Below, in pieces: positions 16,724 through 24,909 of a stretch of 50,009 nt of DNA (the first letter of the stretch is position 1; the number at the start of each line of letters is the position of its first letter). The notes beneath the pieces were generated by a model. The model saw only the letters and a list, made by a program, of their open reading frames with translations. It had not been told where the DNA came from and searched no databases. This DNA comes from Marinovum algicola. GTDB lineage: Bacteria > Pseudomonadota > Alphaproteobacteria > Rhodobacterales > Rhodobacteraceae. The position numbers were made by a program, and so were the translations under genes. The DNA lies in the NCBI RefSeq assembly GCF_900109145.1, contig NZ_FNYY01000029.1, positions 1 through 50,009 of the forward strand, in the 5' to 3' direction.

Positions 16724-18399
16724 AGCTGCGTCTCGACATTCCCAATCAGTTTGCCTTCGAGAGCTACGCCGATCACGACATCATCCGCACGGCCTATGAC
16801 AATGTGATCCAGGCGGCGATGCGCCTGGAACTGAAGACCGAGCTCTGCCGCGCCCGGCTTGCCGAGGGTCAGCGCCTGGAGGTGCAGAACGCGGCTGAGA
16901 TCCGTTATGCCTATCACAGCGAGGAGATCGGGGATCAGGTCTATTGCCTCAAGCCGGGCGCCCTGCCGCGCTACTGGTTTTTCGATTCCTGCGGCTACAG
17001 CGGCTGGTCGCAGATGGCGACAGACCCGGCACTGCAGGCGGCGGGAAAGGATTTCGACCTGCGCCGCGCCCGCAAGTTCATCAAGCAGTACCGCGAGAGC
17101 ATCGCTCGCGAGAACCTGTCGAAGCTGGAGCAGCCGGGAACCCCGCTGGAACCGGAGATCGCCAGACTGCAAGATTTCATCTTCCTGCCGTTGCAGGTCG
17201 ATCACGATCGGGTCCTCCGACATCTGCCGTGGGAGCAGAGCGACACCCTCCGCCGGGTGACCGAACTGGCCGAAACACACCGCCGCCCGGTGGTGATCAA
17301 GCGTCACCCACTCTGCCGTTCCGGGGCGATCACCGCTTGGCTCGAGACCGTCTCAAAGTCCAGGTATGTCTTTGTCTCCGAAGGTTCGATCCATGCTCTC
17401 ATCGCCCGCTGCCGTGCCGTTCTGGTGGCCAATTCCGGTGTTGGGCTCGAGGCGCTGCTACAGGATACCCCGGTCTATAGCATGGCGCGCAGCGAATACC
17501 GCCACATGACTCGCCCAGTAGAGACACTGGCGGCGCTGGAGCAGGTCTTCACAGAAACGCCGGCGCCGGTCGCCGCGCTCACCGAGCGGCTGCTGGGGTT
17601 CTTCTTTTTGGAATACCTTGTGGATTCCACCGATGTCTCGGCAATCGAGGCCCGCCTGCGTCAGCACCTTCACGCGCATCCGGGCCTGGCCGAGGCGACG
17701 GCGGCAATGGCGGATCGGAAAGCCGAGGACAATCTGGAGATTCTCACGGAACGGGTCACCAGGCATTTGACATCGACCGTCGAACTGATGCTGAAGAGCG
17801 GCCCGCCTGCGGCAAAACCGGCGCGGATCGAATGGATCAGGATCCTCGGGATGGCCGGGGGCCTCGGCATCCGGCGCGAACGGATCCTGGCCGACGGCGG
17901 CCCCACCGCCTGCTTGCAGGCCGCGACCCGGCTGGCCAACAGCGGCGAAGACCCGAGATGGGCCTACAAGTTCGCCCGAGCGGCGCTGCCGGCCGCGAAC
18001 CACGGGGGCCGCGCACGGCTGGTGCTGGCCAAGGTCGCGATACAAACTGGGCAGATCGAGAAGGCGATTGACGAACTGCGGCGGGCGCTGAGGTGTTCAG
18101 ATGTCAACGAATACATCTATCTCACCCTCGCCGAATGCTTAATGCGCCAGGGTCTCGCCCACCAGGAGGAAGCTCGCAGCCTGGCGCGCGAGGCCCTGAA
18201 GCGCAATCCGGCTCTGCCGACTGCGCATCTGCTTCTGGCACAGGTGGAAAATGCACGCGGGCGACGCAAGTCCGCGGTGCGGCATATCCTCAAGGCACAG
18301 GAGATCGCCCCCGCCCATACTGCAGTGGTCGAGGCGGCCGCACGCTATCTTGGAGGTTGCGAGACCGAGGAGCCGGCCTCAGATTTGACCCGCTCGTGA
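16720..18399 (+). CDS. Capsule-type glycosyltransferase-like protein with C-terminal TPRs
   Basis: Predicted 559-aa protein. Residues about 150-260 resemble the capsule synthesis (KpsC/KpsS-like, GT-B) fold: FIFLPLQVDHD near 152, VVIKRHPLC near 195, and VANSGVGLEALLQDTPVYS near 237-255, which is the usual Asn-Ser-x-x-Gly-Leu-Glu nucleotide-binding element. Residues about 415-545 are TPR-like helices (QIEKAIDELRRAL, EARSLAREALKRNPALPTAHLLLAQ). The ATG overlaps the pseF stop by four bases, which fixes the start; the open frame continues far upstream but in pseF's shadow. It may be the transferase that uses the CMP-sugar made by PseF, but this is context-based inference. Confidence 0.72.
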   Translation: MKLRLDIPNQFAFESYADHDIIRTAYDNVIQAAMRLELKTELCRARLAEGQRLEVQNAAEIRYAYHSEEIGDQVYCLKPGALPRYWFFDSCGYSGWSQMATDPALQAAGKDFDLRRARKFIKQYRESIARENLSKLEQPGTPLEPEIARLQDFIFLPLQVDHDRVLRHLPWEQSDTLRRVTELAETHRRPVVIKRHPLCRSGAITAWLETVSKSRYVFVSEGSIHALIARCRAVLVANSGVGLEALLQDTPVYSMARSEYRHMTRPVETLAALEQVFTETPAPVAALTERLLGFFFLEYLVDSTDVSAIEARLRQHLHAHPGLAEATAAMADRKAEDNLEILTERVTRHLTSTVELMLKSGPPAAKPARIEWIRILGMAGGLGIRRERILADGGPTACLQAATRLANSGEDPRWAYKFARAALPAANHGGRARLVLAKVAIQTGQIEKAIDELRRALRCSDVNEYIYLTLAECLMRQGLAHQEEARSLAREALKRNPALPTAHLLLAQVENARGRRKSAVRHILKAQEIAPAHTAVVEAAARYLGGCETEEPASDLTRS

Positions 18400-18406
18400 G
18401 GCAAGT

Positions 18407-18422
18407 GGCTCTCAGGAGAGCC
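18407..18422. terminator. Hairpin between convergent genes
   Basis: GGCTCTC and GAGAGCC form a 7-bp inverted repeat separated by two bases (or six pairs around CAGG). It lies just after the plus-strand TPR gene and overlaps the end of the minus-strand hydrolase gene. No strong T-run follows, so bidirectional termination is only possible. Confidence 0.35.
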
Positions 18423-19521
18423 GTTTCAGCCAGCTCTGGAAGTGGATGTTCTTGGGGTCGATTGTGCAGGCCTTGAGCAGCGCGTCCTGCGCCGCCTCTC
18501 GATGGCCGAGTTTGAGTTCGGCCAAGCCCAGCCCGAAATACGCCGGTGCATGGTTCGGCCAGCGCTGCAAGGTCTTGATATAGACTGCGCGTGCCTCCAG
18601 CGGCTCTTCCTGCTGCCGCAGCGCATGTCCCATGAGTGCCAGCGGCTGCGGGCGGTTGCGCAGGCAGAAGGAGACCGCGAAAGCTTCGAAGGCCTCCGGC
18701 GCGCGCCCCAGCTGCATCAGTGCATTTCCCTTGAGAAGAAAGGCCTCGTCCGACATCGGATAGGCCGCTGCCGCCCGGCAGGCACTGTCCTGGGACTGCT
18801 GCCATTGCTTTTCCCGCCCGAAGACCCAAGCATCGTAGAAATCCTGCGGGAAGCTCTCCGTTTCCAGCGCCCGTCCCGCTTCCTTAACCGGCGGCAGCTC
18901 CTTGCCGTCGATCCAGGCCTGCAACATTGGCAGGAGCCGATCGCGATTTTTCAGGTGCCCGGCGGGCCCATGACCCACCCCTCGCATGGTAATGATCCTG
19001 AGAGACCGGTGCGCGGCCATTTTGGACGCGCAGAGGATATCCAGAGGATCGCGCTCGCCGGCGAACAGGCAGCCTTCGAAGCTGTATTTTTCCGGATCGG
19101 TCAGATCGCGGTGCAGAAGGGCAATGGTCTTGTTGGCCTTTCTTTCCCACTGGCTGTGCGGCAAGCCCAAAATGGCTTCGGCCCCGAAAGCCATGACGCG
19201 TGCTGGCAACAGCGCCGAGAACAGCAGCGCGCCGTAGCCGCCCATACTCTGGCCGGTGCAATACAGCTCGTCGACGCCATGCTCATCGCACCAGGTCCTT
19301 ATGGTGTCGAGCGTCTCCTCGAGACCGTCGCCCAGCCCTTTCACCCCGTCCTGATACCAGGTATTGGACCAGCCGTTCACGAAGAGAACATTGGCGCTCT
19401 CGGCAAGTTGGTGGCCCACCGCCCACCAATTGAAAAGCCCCGGCTTCGCGCCGGTGGCGGTGAAAAACATGACCAGCTTGTTCGACCCGGGACATTCCAC
19501 GAACAAATGATGGTCCGACAT
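18412..19521 (-). CDS. Alpha/beta-hydrolase fused to TPR repeats
   Basis: Predicted 369-aa protein. Residues about 10-210 form an alpha/beta-hydrolase domain with the nucleophile elbow GQSMGGYG (Ser92), a likely acid near D158/D161 in FAGERDPLD, and the catalytic His at H184 in GVGHGPAGH. Residues about 230-365 hold TPR-like pairs (FLLKGNALMQLGRAPEAFEAF, PAYFGLGLAELKLGHREAAQDALLKACTIDP). ATG 19521 has an AAGGGG site; an ATG at 19542 also has a G-rich site and would add seven residues. It ends convergently 12 bp after the preceding plus-strand gene. It could act as an esterase, deacetylase or acyltransferase on the glycan; substrate unknown. Codon use is less G/C-biased than in most neighbours. 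Confidence 0.7.
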   Translation of the reverse strand: MSDHHLFVECPGSNKLVMFFTATGAKPGLFNWWAVGHQLAESANVLFVNGWSNTWYQDGVKGLGDGLEETLDTIRTWCDEHGVDELYCTGQSMGGYGALLFSALLPARVMAFGAEAILGLPHSQWERKANKTIALLHRDLTDPEKYSFEGCLFAGERDPLDILCASKMAAHRSLRIITMRGVGHGPAGHLKNRDRLLPMLQAWIDGKELPPVKEAGRALETESFPQDFYDAWVFGREKQWQQSQDSACRAAAAYPMSDEAFLLKGNALMQLGRAPEAFEAFAVSFCLRNRPQPLALMGHALRQQEEPLEARAVYIKTLQRWPNHAPAYFGLGLAELKLGHREAAQDALLKACTIDPKNIHFQSWLKRLS

Positions 19522-19669
19522 ATTTCCCCTTGTGACGTTCATTTGCCCCCCATCTGGCGAAACGCCCATATTGTCAGCTCGCATTTCTGTCAGATACCCT
19601 GTCTTCCGGCCGGAGACCAGACAGTCAAGCCTTGACATCCCGCATGTCGCAAAATCAGGGCGAGCTGCC

Positions 19670-20740
19670 TCAGCTTTCGCCGTCGAGCAGGTCCCAGCTC
19701 ATCGGGGTGCCGCGCTTGACGTCGCGGCCGACCTTGCGGCCCAAGAGCACGTCATAATGGCGCGGCGCGAGGCCCAGACCCGGGCGGATGCGGCGCAGGG
19801 TCTTCTCGGTCAGCACCTCGCCGGCCTTCATGTCCTCGCCGATGTAGAGCGAGCGGCGCTTCTTGCGGCCAGCCTGTTCCGAGGCGGTGCCGCCGAACCA
19901 GATCTCGCCCATCGCCTGGGCGGCGCGCTTGCATTCGGTGACCAGCGCGGTGAACTCGTCGGGCTCCAGCGAAAAGGCGCTGTCGACGCCGCCCTCTGAG
20001 CGGTCGAGGATGAAGTGCTTCTCGATCACCGTGCCGCCGAGCGCGGTCGAGGCCACCGCCACGCCATTGCCCATGGTGTGATCCGAGAGGCCGAAATTGG
20101 TGCCGAAGGTCTGGCCGATCACCGGCATGGTGACGAGATTGGTGTTTTCCGGGCTCGCCGGGTAGGACGAGGTGCATTTCAGCAGCGTCAGGTTGGTGCA
20201 GCCGGCCGCGCGCGCGGTTTCCACCGCCTCGCCGATCTCGACGACGCTGGCCATGCCGGTGGAGATGATCATCGGCTTGCCGGTCTGCGCCACGCGGCGG
20301 ATCAGCGGCAGGTCGATCGCCTCGAAGGAGGCGATCTTGTAGAGCGGCGCGTCGAGGCTCTCGAGCAGGTCCACCGCATCCTCGGAAAACGGCGTCGACA
20401 TGAACAGCAGCCCGTGTTCCTTCGCCCGGTCGGCGATCGGCTTGTGCCAGTCGGCCGGGGTATGGGCCTCCTCATAGAGGTCGTAGAGCGTGCGCCCGAC
20501 CCAGAGCGATTTCGGATCGGTGATGGTGAACTCGCCCTCGGAGAGATCGAGCGTCATGCTGTCGGCGGTGAAGGTCTGGATCTTGATCGCATCGGCACCG
20601 GTCTCGGCGGCGGCATCGACGATCGCCAGCGCCCGGTCGAGCGACTGGTTATGGTTGCCCGACATCTCGGCGATGATGAAGGGGCTGCCGTCATTGGCAA
20701 TGCCGTGGGTCTTGCTGAGTTCTTCGCGCAGTGTGAGCAT
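19670..20740 (-). CDS. pseI: Pseudaminic acid synthase
   Basis: Predicted 356-aa enzyme condensing 2,4-diacetamido-2,4,6-trideoxy-L-altrose with phosphoenolpyruvate. The NeuB TIM-barrel domain covers about 15-275 with FIIAEMSGNHNQSLDRA, DAIKIQTFTADSMTLD, FMSTPFSEDAVDLLE, YKIASFE, CTSSYPAS, GLSDHTMG and VIEKHFILDRSEGGVDSAFSLEP. A C-terminal SAF (antifreeze-like) domain starts near 295 (RRSLYIGEDMKAGEVLTEKTLRRIRPG) and completes the active site of the dimer. The AEMSGNHN signature and SAFSLEP favour PseI over NeuB or LegI. It is the last gene of an operon running neuB-like, pseG, ATP-grasp, SDR, pseI, and has a GAGAGGA ribosome-binding site. Confidence 0.92.
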   Translation of the reverse strand: MLTLREELSKTHGIANDGSPFIIAEMSGNHNQSLDRALAIVDAAAETGADAIKIQTFTADSMTLDLSEGEFTITDPKSLWVGRTLYDLYEEAHTPADWHKPIADRAKEHGLLFMSTPFSEDAVDLLESLDAPLYKIASFEAIDLPLIRRVAQTGKPMIISTGMASVVEIGEAVETARAAGCTNLTLLKCTSSYPASPENTNLVTMPVIGQTFGTNFGLSDHTMGNGVAVASTALGGTVIEKHFILDRSEGGVDSAFSLEPDEFTALVTECKRAAQAMGEIWFGGTASEQAGRKKRRSLYIGEDMKAGEVLTEKTLRRIRPGLGLAPRHYDVLLGRKVGRDVKRGTPMSWDLLDGES

Positions 20741-20749
20741 ATCGTCCTC

Positions 20750-21655
20750 TCAAATCGCCCCGTCCGGGGATGTCTGTTCTCCGGTGCGCCGGAAATCCTC
20801 GAGCCCGGATTTCAGATCGAACTCCGGGCGCCAGTCCAGCGCCTCGACGGCCCGGTCGAGCGCCATGGCCGTTTCGGGCATCGGCGCGTCGCTGTCGGTG
20901 TCGTAGCGGATGTTGCCGGCATTGCCAAAGACCCGGTTGGCGGTCTCGGCGATCTCGCCCACCGACCAGGCCCGGCCGCCGCCGATGTTGACCACGCCGC
21001 GCGCCTCCGAGGCCAGCGCCGCCTGAAAGGCCGAGACCGCGTCGCGCACGTAAAGCTGATCGATGCGGTAATCGGCATTGCCGGTGAGCACGATGGTCTC
21101 GCCCGCCCGGGCCTGGCCCACGAATTTCATCAGCGCCGGCGTGCCCTTTTCGCCGTGGCCGTAGACCGCCGCCAGGCGCAGCGCCACCGCCGAAGGCCCG
21201 CCGGCGCGGGTCAGCATCTCGAGATGCGCTTCGGCCATGAGCTTCGACAGCGCATAGGCGTTGATCGGATGGGCCGGCGCCTCTTCACGGTAGGGCAGGC
21301 CGGAGGCCGGGGAATAGACCGCGATGGTCGAGGCCAGCACCAGCCGCGACACCCCGGTCTCGCGGGCTGCCGCCACCAGATCGGCGATCTGGGCGACATT
21401 GGGCTGCCAGAAAGGCGCCAGATCCATCGGCGCATCCGCGCGGGTCATCCGACGGCCGGCCAGATGCACCACCGCCTCGGCGCCCGCCAGCGCGGCGACC
21501 AGGCTGTCGCGGGAATAATCGGTCTGCCGGTCGTCCGGGCCGGATGGCGCCCCGCGGCCCAGCCGCAATACCCGGTCGCCGGTCTGTTCCAGCGCCGCGC
21601 AGAGGTAGCGGCCGATGAAGCCCGAGGCCCCGGTGACGGCAATCACCCGGCTCAT
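20750..21655 (-). CDS. NAD-dependent epimerase/dehydratase (extended SDR)
   Basis: Predicted 301-aa extended short-chain dehydrogenase acting on a nucleotide sugar. The Rossmann motif TGASGFIG lies at residues 8-15, VVHLAG near 62-67, and the catalytic Tyr-x3-Lys is Y134/K138 in INAYALSK. The LRLAAVYGHG and QLYVRDAVSAFQAAL segments fit the UDP-sugar epimerase group. It overlaps the upstream ATP-grasp gene by four bases and ends 9 bp before pseI. It is not needed in the standard five- or six-step pseudaminate route, so it may make another sugar or modify the nonulosonate; the substrate cannot be predicted. Confidence 0.85.
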   Translation of the reverse strand: MSRVIAVTGASGFIGRYLCAALEQTGDRVLRLGRGAPSGPDDRQTDYSRDSLVAALAGAEAVVHLAGRRMTRADAPMDLAPFWQPNVAQIADLVAAARETGVSRLVLASTIAVYSPASGLPYREEAPAHPINAYALSKLMAEAHLEMLTRAGGPSAVALRLAAVYGHGEKGTPALMKFVGQARAGETIVLTGNADYRIDQLYVRDAVSAFQAALASEARGVVNIGGGRAWSVGEIAETANRVFGNAGNIRYDTDSDAPMPETAMALDRAVEALDWRPEFDLKSGLEDFRRTGEQTSPDGAI

Positions 21656-22788
21656 GCGCGGTTCCGCACGTAATAGCCCACCACTTCCAGCGTGCCATTG
21701 ACCGGGCGCACGTCCTGGCCGGCGTCATAGCGGTATTCGTGGTAGATCGCATCCTCGGGCACCGGAAAGGCCGCGGCGCTGAACGGCTGGCCCGGCGCCA
21801 TCTGCTGGAACATCAGCTCGGCGATCGGCCGCTGGCGGTCGCCTTCGCCGCCGCCCGGCAGCTGTTCGGGCGTGCCCTCGCCGGTCAGGCAGTCCATCGC
21901 CATGGCGATCAGGTCTGCGCCCTCGGCGGCGCGGATCAGCCGCCACATGTGGCAGCCGTCGAGCCGCGGCGCGATTTCCACCACGCGGGGGCCTTCGGGG
22001 GTCACGATCATCTGGAAATAGAGCACCCCGTCGCGGCTGCCGAGCGCCGCGATGATGCCGTCGACCAGCGCCAGGGCGGCGCGCTGGTTGTCCTCGCTGA
22101 CGGCATCGCAGGGCACCAGGTGGCCGCGCGGCACCCCCAGCGCATGGGGGCCATGCACCAGCCGCTCGGACAGCACCTTCATCTTGACCTCGCCGCCGCA
22201 GACCAGCACGTTGCAGGAGATCTCGACCCCGTCGAGGAAGCCTTCGACAATCGCCTGGCTGCTGCGCGAAAAGCCCACCGCCGCCGCGATCGCCGGCGCC
22301 AGGTCTGCCGCCCGGTCGACCCGGACGACGCCGCGTTGACCTTGCGCATCGGTCGGCTTGACCATGCAGGGGAAGGTGTCCCAGCCCGCGGCCTCTGCCG
22401 CGCTGGCCAGCTTGCGGTAGGGCACCGGGCCGAGATCATGCTCGGTCAGGAAACCGCGCAGGGCGGCCTTGTCGTCGAGCAGATCGATGAAGGCGCTGTC
22501 GTAGAAATGCGGCAGGCCGACCCGTTCGGAGAGCGCCACCACCGATTTCATCGCCACATCCGAGGAGATCGAATAGATCAGGTCGGGCTTGTGCCGTTCG
22601 ACCACCGCCTCGAGCGCCTCGAGATCAACGATATTGACCGCCTCGACCACGTCGCAGAAGGCCTGTCCGGGCTCACCCTTGACCGGAGAGGCGCCGATCA
22701 CCCGCCAGCCGCGGTCCTTCATGTGACGGATCAGATCCGCCTGGCCGGCATTGGTGCCCAGCACCAGGATGGTTTTTTGCGTGCTCAT
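21652..22788 (-). CDS. ATP-grasp ligase-like protein of a nonulosonate operon
   Basis: Predicted 378-aa ATP-grasp enzyme. The N-terminal Rossmann-like pre-ATP-grasp domain starts KTILVLGTNAGQADLIRHMK. The ATP-grasp core shows PCMVKPTDAQGQRGV (ATP-binding Lys and glycine-rich loop), IVEGFLDGVEIS, and YFQMIVTPEGPRVVEIAPRLDGC, with the metal-binding Glu and the Arg in its expected place. These enzymes join a carboxylate to an amine, thiol or phosphate nucleophile through an acyl phosphate. It overlaps pseG upstream and the SDR downstream by four bases each, so it is firmly in the pseudaminate operon. It could add an amino-acid or other acyl group to the amino sugar or nonulosonate; this is inference. 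Confidence 0.82.
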   Translation of the reverse strand: MSTQKTILVLGTNAGQADLIRHMKDRGWRVIGASPVKGEPGQAFCDVVEAVNIVDLEALEAVVERHKPDLIYSISSDVAMKSVVALSERVGLPHFYDSAFIDLLDDKAALRGFLTEHDLGPVPYRKLASAAEAAGWDTFPCMVKPTDAQGQRGVVRVDRAADLAPAIAAAVGFSRSSQAIVEGFLDGVEISCNVLVCGGEVKMKVLSERLVHGPHALGVPRGHLVPCDAVSEDNQRAALALVDGIIAALGSRDGVLYFQMIVTPEGPRVVEIAPRLDGCHMWRLIRAAEGADLIAMAMDCLTGEGTPEQLPGGGEGDRQRPIAELMFQQMAPGQPFSAAAFPVPEDAIYHEYRYDAGQDVRPVNGTLEVVGYYVRNRA

Positions 22789-23840
22789 GTCGTCTCGCTT
22801 TCCCGTTCGAGCAGCGCGTCGGTCAACCGCTGCGTGCCTTGTCCGTCGACCAGCGCCCGGCCCTTGGCGGCCATGGCGCGGCGGCGGGCGTCATCCTCGA
22901 CCAGTTCCGAGACCGCCGCCCGCAGGCGGTCATCCCCGACGGTGCCCACCAGCCCCAGGAAGGGCGCCCCGGTGAGATCCTGCCAGCCGCGGCAGGGCCG
23001 CTCCTGGTTCGGCGCCAGCCCGACAAAGACCGTGGGCAGCCCGCAGATCGCCGCCTCGTAGCTCATCGTGCCGCCGCCGATCAGCGCCAGATCGCAGCCG
23101 CGCATCAGCCCGGCCATGTCGGGCGGGTTGACGTGGAACTCGGCCTGGCCGGCGGGCAGCGCCGCCACCGTCTCGGCAATCGCCGCGCGGCGGGGATTGC
23201 CGGCGCCCGAGACCAGCACCAGCGTCACCTCGGGGCCGAGCTGTCCGGCCAGGGTGCGCAGCGCCTGTTCCAGCGCGCCGCGATCGTCGCCGCCGCCAAA
23301 GGCCACCAGCACCCGGCGCACCGCGCGGCCATCGACCCGCGCGGTGATCCCGGTAAAGGCCGGGCGCAGCACCGCATAGGCCGGGCCGAACAGCGTCCGG
23401 GTATGCTCGGGCTCGGCCAGCCAGGGCAGATATTGCGCGCGTTTCTCGTAGGGGCTGGCATTGACCAGCAGATCGGGCTGGAACATCCAGGGGCGGGAGG
23501 CATCGAATTGTTGCAGCCAGCGCAGGCCGGCCGCGCGCAGACGCTGCTGATAGCCGGGATCGACGCGGTAGTCGTCCATCACCACATGGCGCGTGCCATG
23601 GGCTTCGCAGAGTGCCAGGACGCGGGCGGCATCGTCGTCAGAGCTGCCGCGATCCTCGACGCTGTGCCAGCCGGCAAAGAGCCCCTCGTCGGCGGGCTGG
23701 CGCAGGCTGTCGGGCGGGCCGAGCAGCACCGAGTGCCAGCCGAGCGCACCGAGATAGCGCGCCATCTCGCGACAGCGCATGAGATGGCCCAGGCCGACGC
23801 TGGCCGAGACATTGCAGCGGAAGATCACGGTGCCGGTCAT
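22785..23840 (-). CDS. pseG: UDP-2,4-diacetamido-2,4,6-trideoxy-beta-L-altropyranose hydrolase
   Basis: Predicted 351-aa PseG, releasing UDP from the fourth-step intermediate of pseudaminic acid synthesis. It has the GT-B/MurG-like arrangement: an N-terminal glycine loop VGLGHLMRC with H19 as the likely catalytic base, VVMDDYRVD near 86-94, a linker, and a C-terminal UDP-binding half with VLVAFGGGDDRGAL and ALIGGGTMSYEAAICGLPTVFVGLAPNQ. The length is that of PseG alone; no PseH acetyltransferase domain is fused. It follows the short NeuB-like gene after a 121-bp gap containing a strong hairpin and overlaps the ATP-grasp gene by four bases. Confidence 0.88.
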   Translation of the reverse strand: MTGTVIFRCNVSASVGLGHLMRCREMARYLGALGWHSVLLGPPDSLRQPADEGLFAGWHSVEDRGSSDDDAARVLALCEAHGTRHVVMDDYRVDPGYQQRLRAAGLRWLQQFDASRPWMFQPDLLVNASPYEKRAQYLPWLAEPEHTRTLFGPAYAVLRPAFTGITARVDGRAVRRVLVAFGGGDDRGALEQALRTLAGQLGPEVTLVLVSGAGNPRRAAIAETVAALPAGQAEFHVNPPDMAGLMRGCDLALIGGGTMSYEAAICGLPTVFVGLAPNQERPCRGWQDLTGAPFLGLVGTVGDDRLRAAVSELVEDDARRRAMAAKGRALVDGQGTQRLTDALLERESETT

Positions 23841-23919
23841 CGGCTGTCACCCTGTGCGGACGTCCGGCGCCCGGTCATCGAAATGCGGGCCGGGCGGGCC
23901 GCCAATATGAAATAACCAT

Positions 23920-23947
23920 GCCGCCCCGGCCGATGGCGGGGGGCGGC
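23920..23947. terminator. GC-rich hairpin between the NeuB-like gene and pseG
   Basis: GCCGCCCC (23920-23927) and GGGGCGGC (23940-23947) form a perfect 8-bp stem with a 12-nt loop. It lies 15 bp after the stop of the NeuB-like gene and about 80 bp before pseG in the same direction. There is no T-run, so it may stabilise mRNA or attenuate transcription rather than end it. Confidence 0.4.
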
Positions 23948-23961
23948 TGATCCTGAGAGGT

Positions 23962-24876
23962 TCAGGCCCGGCCGCCGGACCATTTCAGCTTGTCGCGCTG
24001 GACCTGTTCCACCGGCAGGATCTCCTGGCCCTTGAAGGCCAGCGCGCGGTCGACATTGGCGATGTCGCGGCACAGCCGGCGCAGCCCGTCGGGCTCGAGG
24101 CTGGCGGCGTGATCGGTGCCCTTCCAGGTGCGGTCGAGGGTGAAGTGGCGCTCGATATGCGAGAAGGTGCCCTTGCCCTCGGCTTCCATCATCCGGCCCA
24201 CCGCCAGCGCCGCCACATCGGCGGCAATGCCCAGGTGGTGACCGGAGAAGCCGATGCTTCTGACCCGGTCGCCGAAGCGTTCCATCAGCGACTTGATCTC
24301 GAACAGGCAGATGTCCTCGAAGGCCACCGGGTAGCCCGAGGTGCAGCTGTAGACCACCAGGTCCTTGGCGCGGCCGCGCTCTTCGTAGAAGTCCACCAGC
24401 TTGCCGATCTCGTCACCGGTCGACATGCCGGTCGAGACGTGGATCTCGCCGGCGAAATGCTCGCAGAGATAGCCTTGCAGCTCGTAGTGCTGGTTGGTGG
24501 CCGAGGGGATTTTCAGCATCGGCGGGTTGAGCGTGGTCATCTCCTTGGCCGAGGTCAGATCCCAGACCGAGGTGGAATAGGCGATGCCGTTGGCGCGGCA
24601 TTCCTCGACCAGCTCCTTGTGCTGATCCAGGTCGAGCTCGAGAAACTCGCGGTGCGCGCCATAGGTCGGCCCATAGGCGTTTTCCGGCACCGGGTGCGGC
24701 GTGTCATATTCGGAGGCGGTCAGAAGCTCGCGGTTGTGGCGCTTCTGGAACTTGGCGACATCCGCCTTGCAGACATGGGCGGCGACCCGGATCAATTCCT
24801 TGGCGATCTCCAGATCGCCCTTGTGATTGCAACCAATTTCCGCAATCACTTGCACTGGCGGAGAAGCTTGAGTCAT
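23962..24876 (-). CDS. Short NeuB-family synthase lacking the SAF domain
   Basis: Predicted 304-aa member of the NeuB nonulosonate synthase family. VQVIAEIGCNHKGDLEIAKELI opens the barrel; VAKFQKRHNRELLT, YSTSVWDLTSAKEM, IPSATNQHYEL, IHVSTGMSTGDEIG, YSCTSGYPV, SIGFSGHHLGIAADVAALAVG and SHIERHFTLDRTWKGTDHAASLEPDGL follow, so the PEP-aldolase-type core is intact. Unlike PseI at 19670 it stops after the barrel with no SAF domain. A GTG at 24888 would add four residues; the ATG at 24876 is preferred slightly. It heads the pse operon and is divergent from a GT2 gene only about 30 bp away. It may make a second nonulosonate (for example Neu5Ac-type) used by the NeuA/GT42 operon at 44-47 kb. Confidence 0.82.
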   Translation of the reverse strand: MTQASPPVQVIAEIGCNHKGDLEIAKELIRVAAHVCKADVAKFQKRHNRELLTASEYDTPHPVPENAYGPTYGAHREFLELDLDQHKELVEECRANGIAYSTSVWDLTSAKEMTTLNPPMLKIPSATNQHYELQGYLCEHFAGEIHVSTGMSTGDEIGKLVDFYEERGRAKDLVVYSCTSGYPVAFEDICLFEIKSLMERFGDRVRSIGFSGHHLGIAADVAALAVGRMMEAEGKGTFSHIERHFTLDRTWKGTDHAASLEPDGLRRLCRDIANVDRALAFKGQEILPVEQVQRDKLKWSGGRA

Positions 24877-24909
24877 CTTTTCTAGCACCTAAAACAATGG
24901 GGTAGGGTC

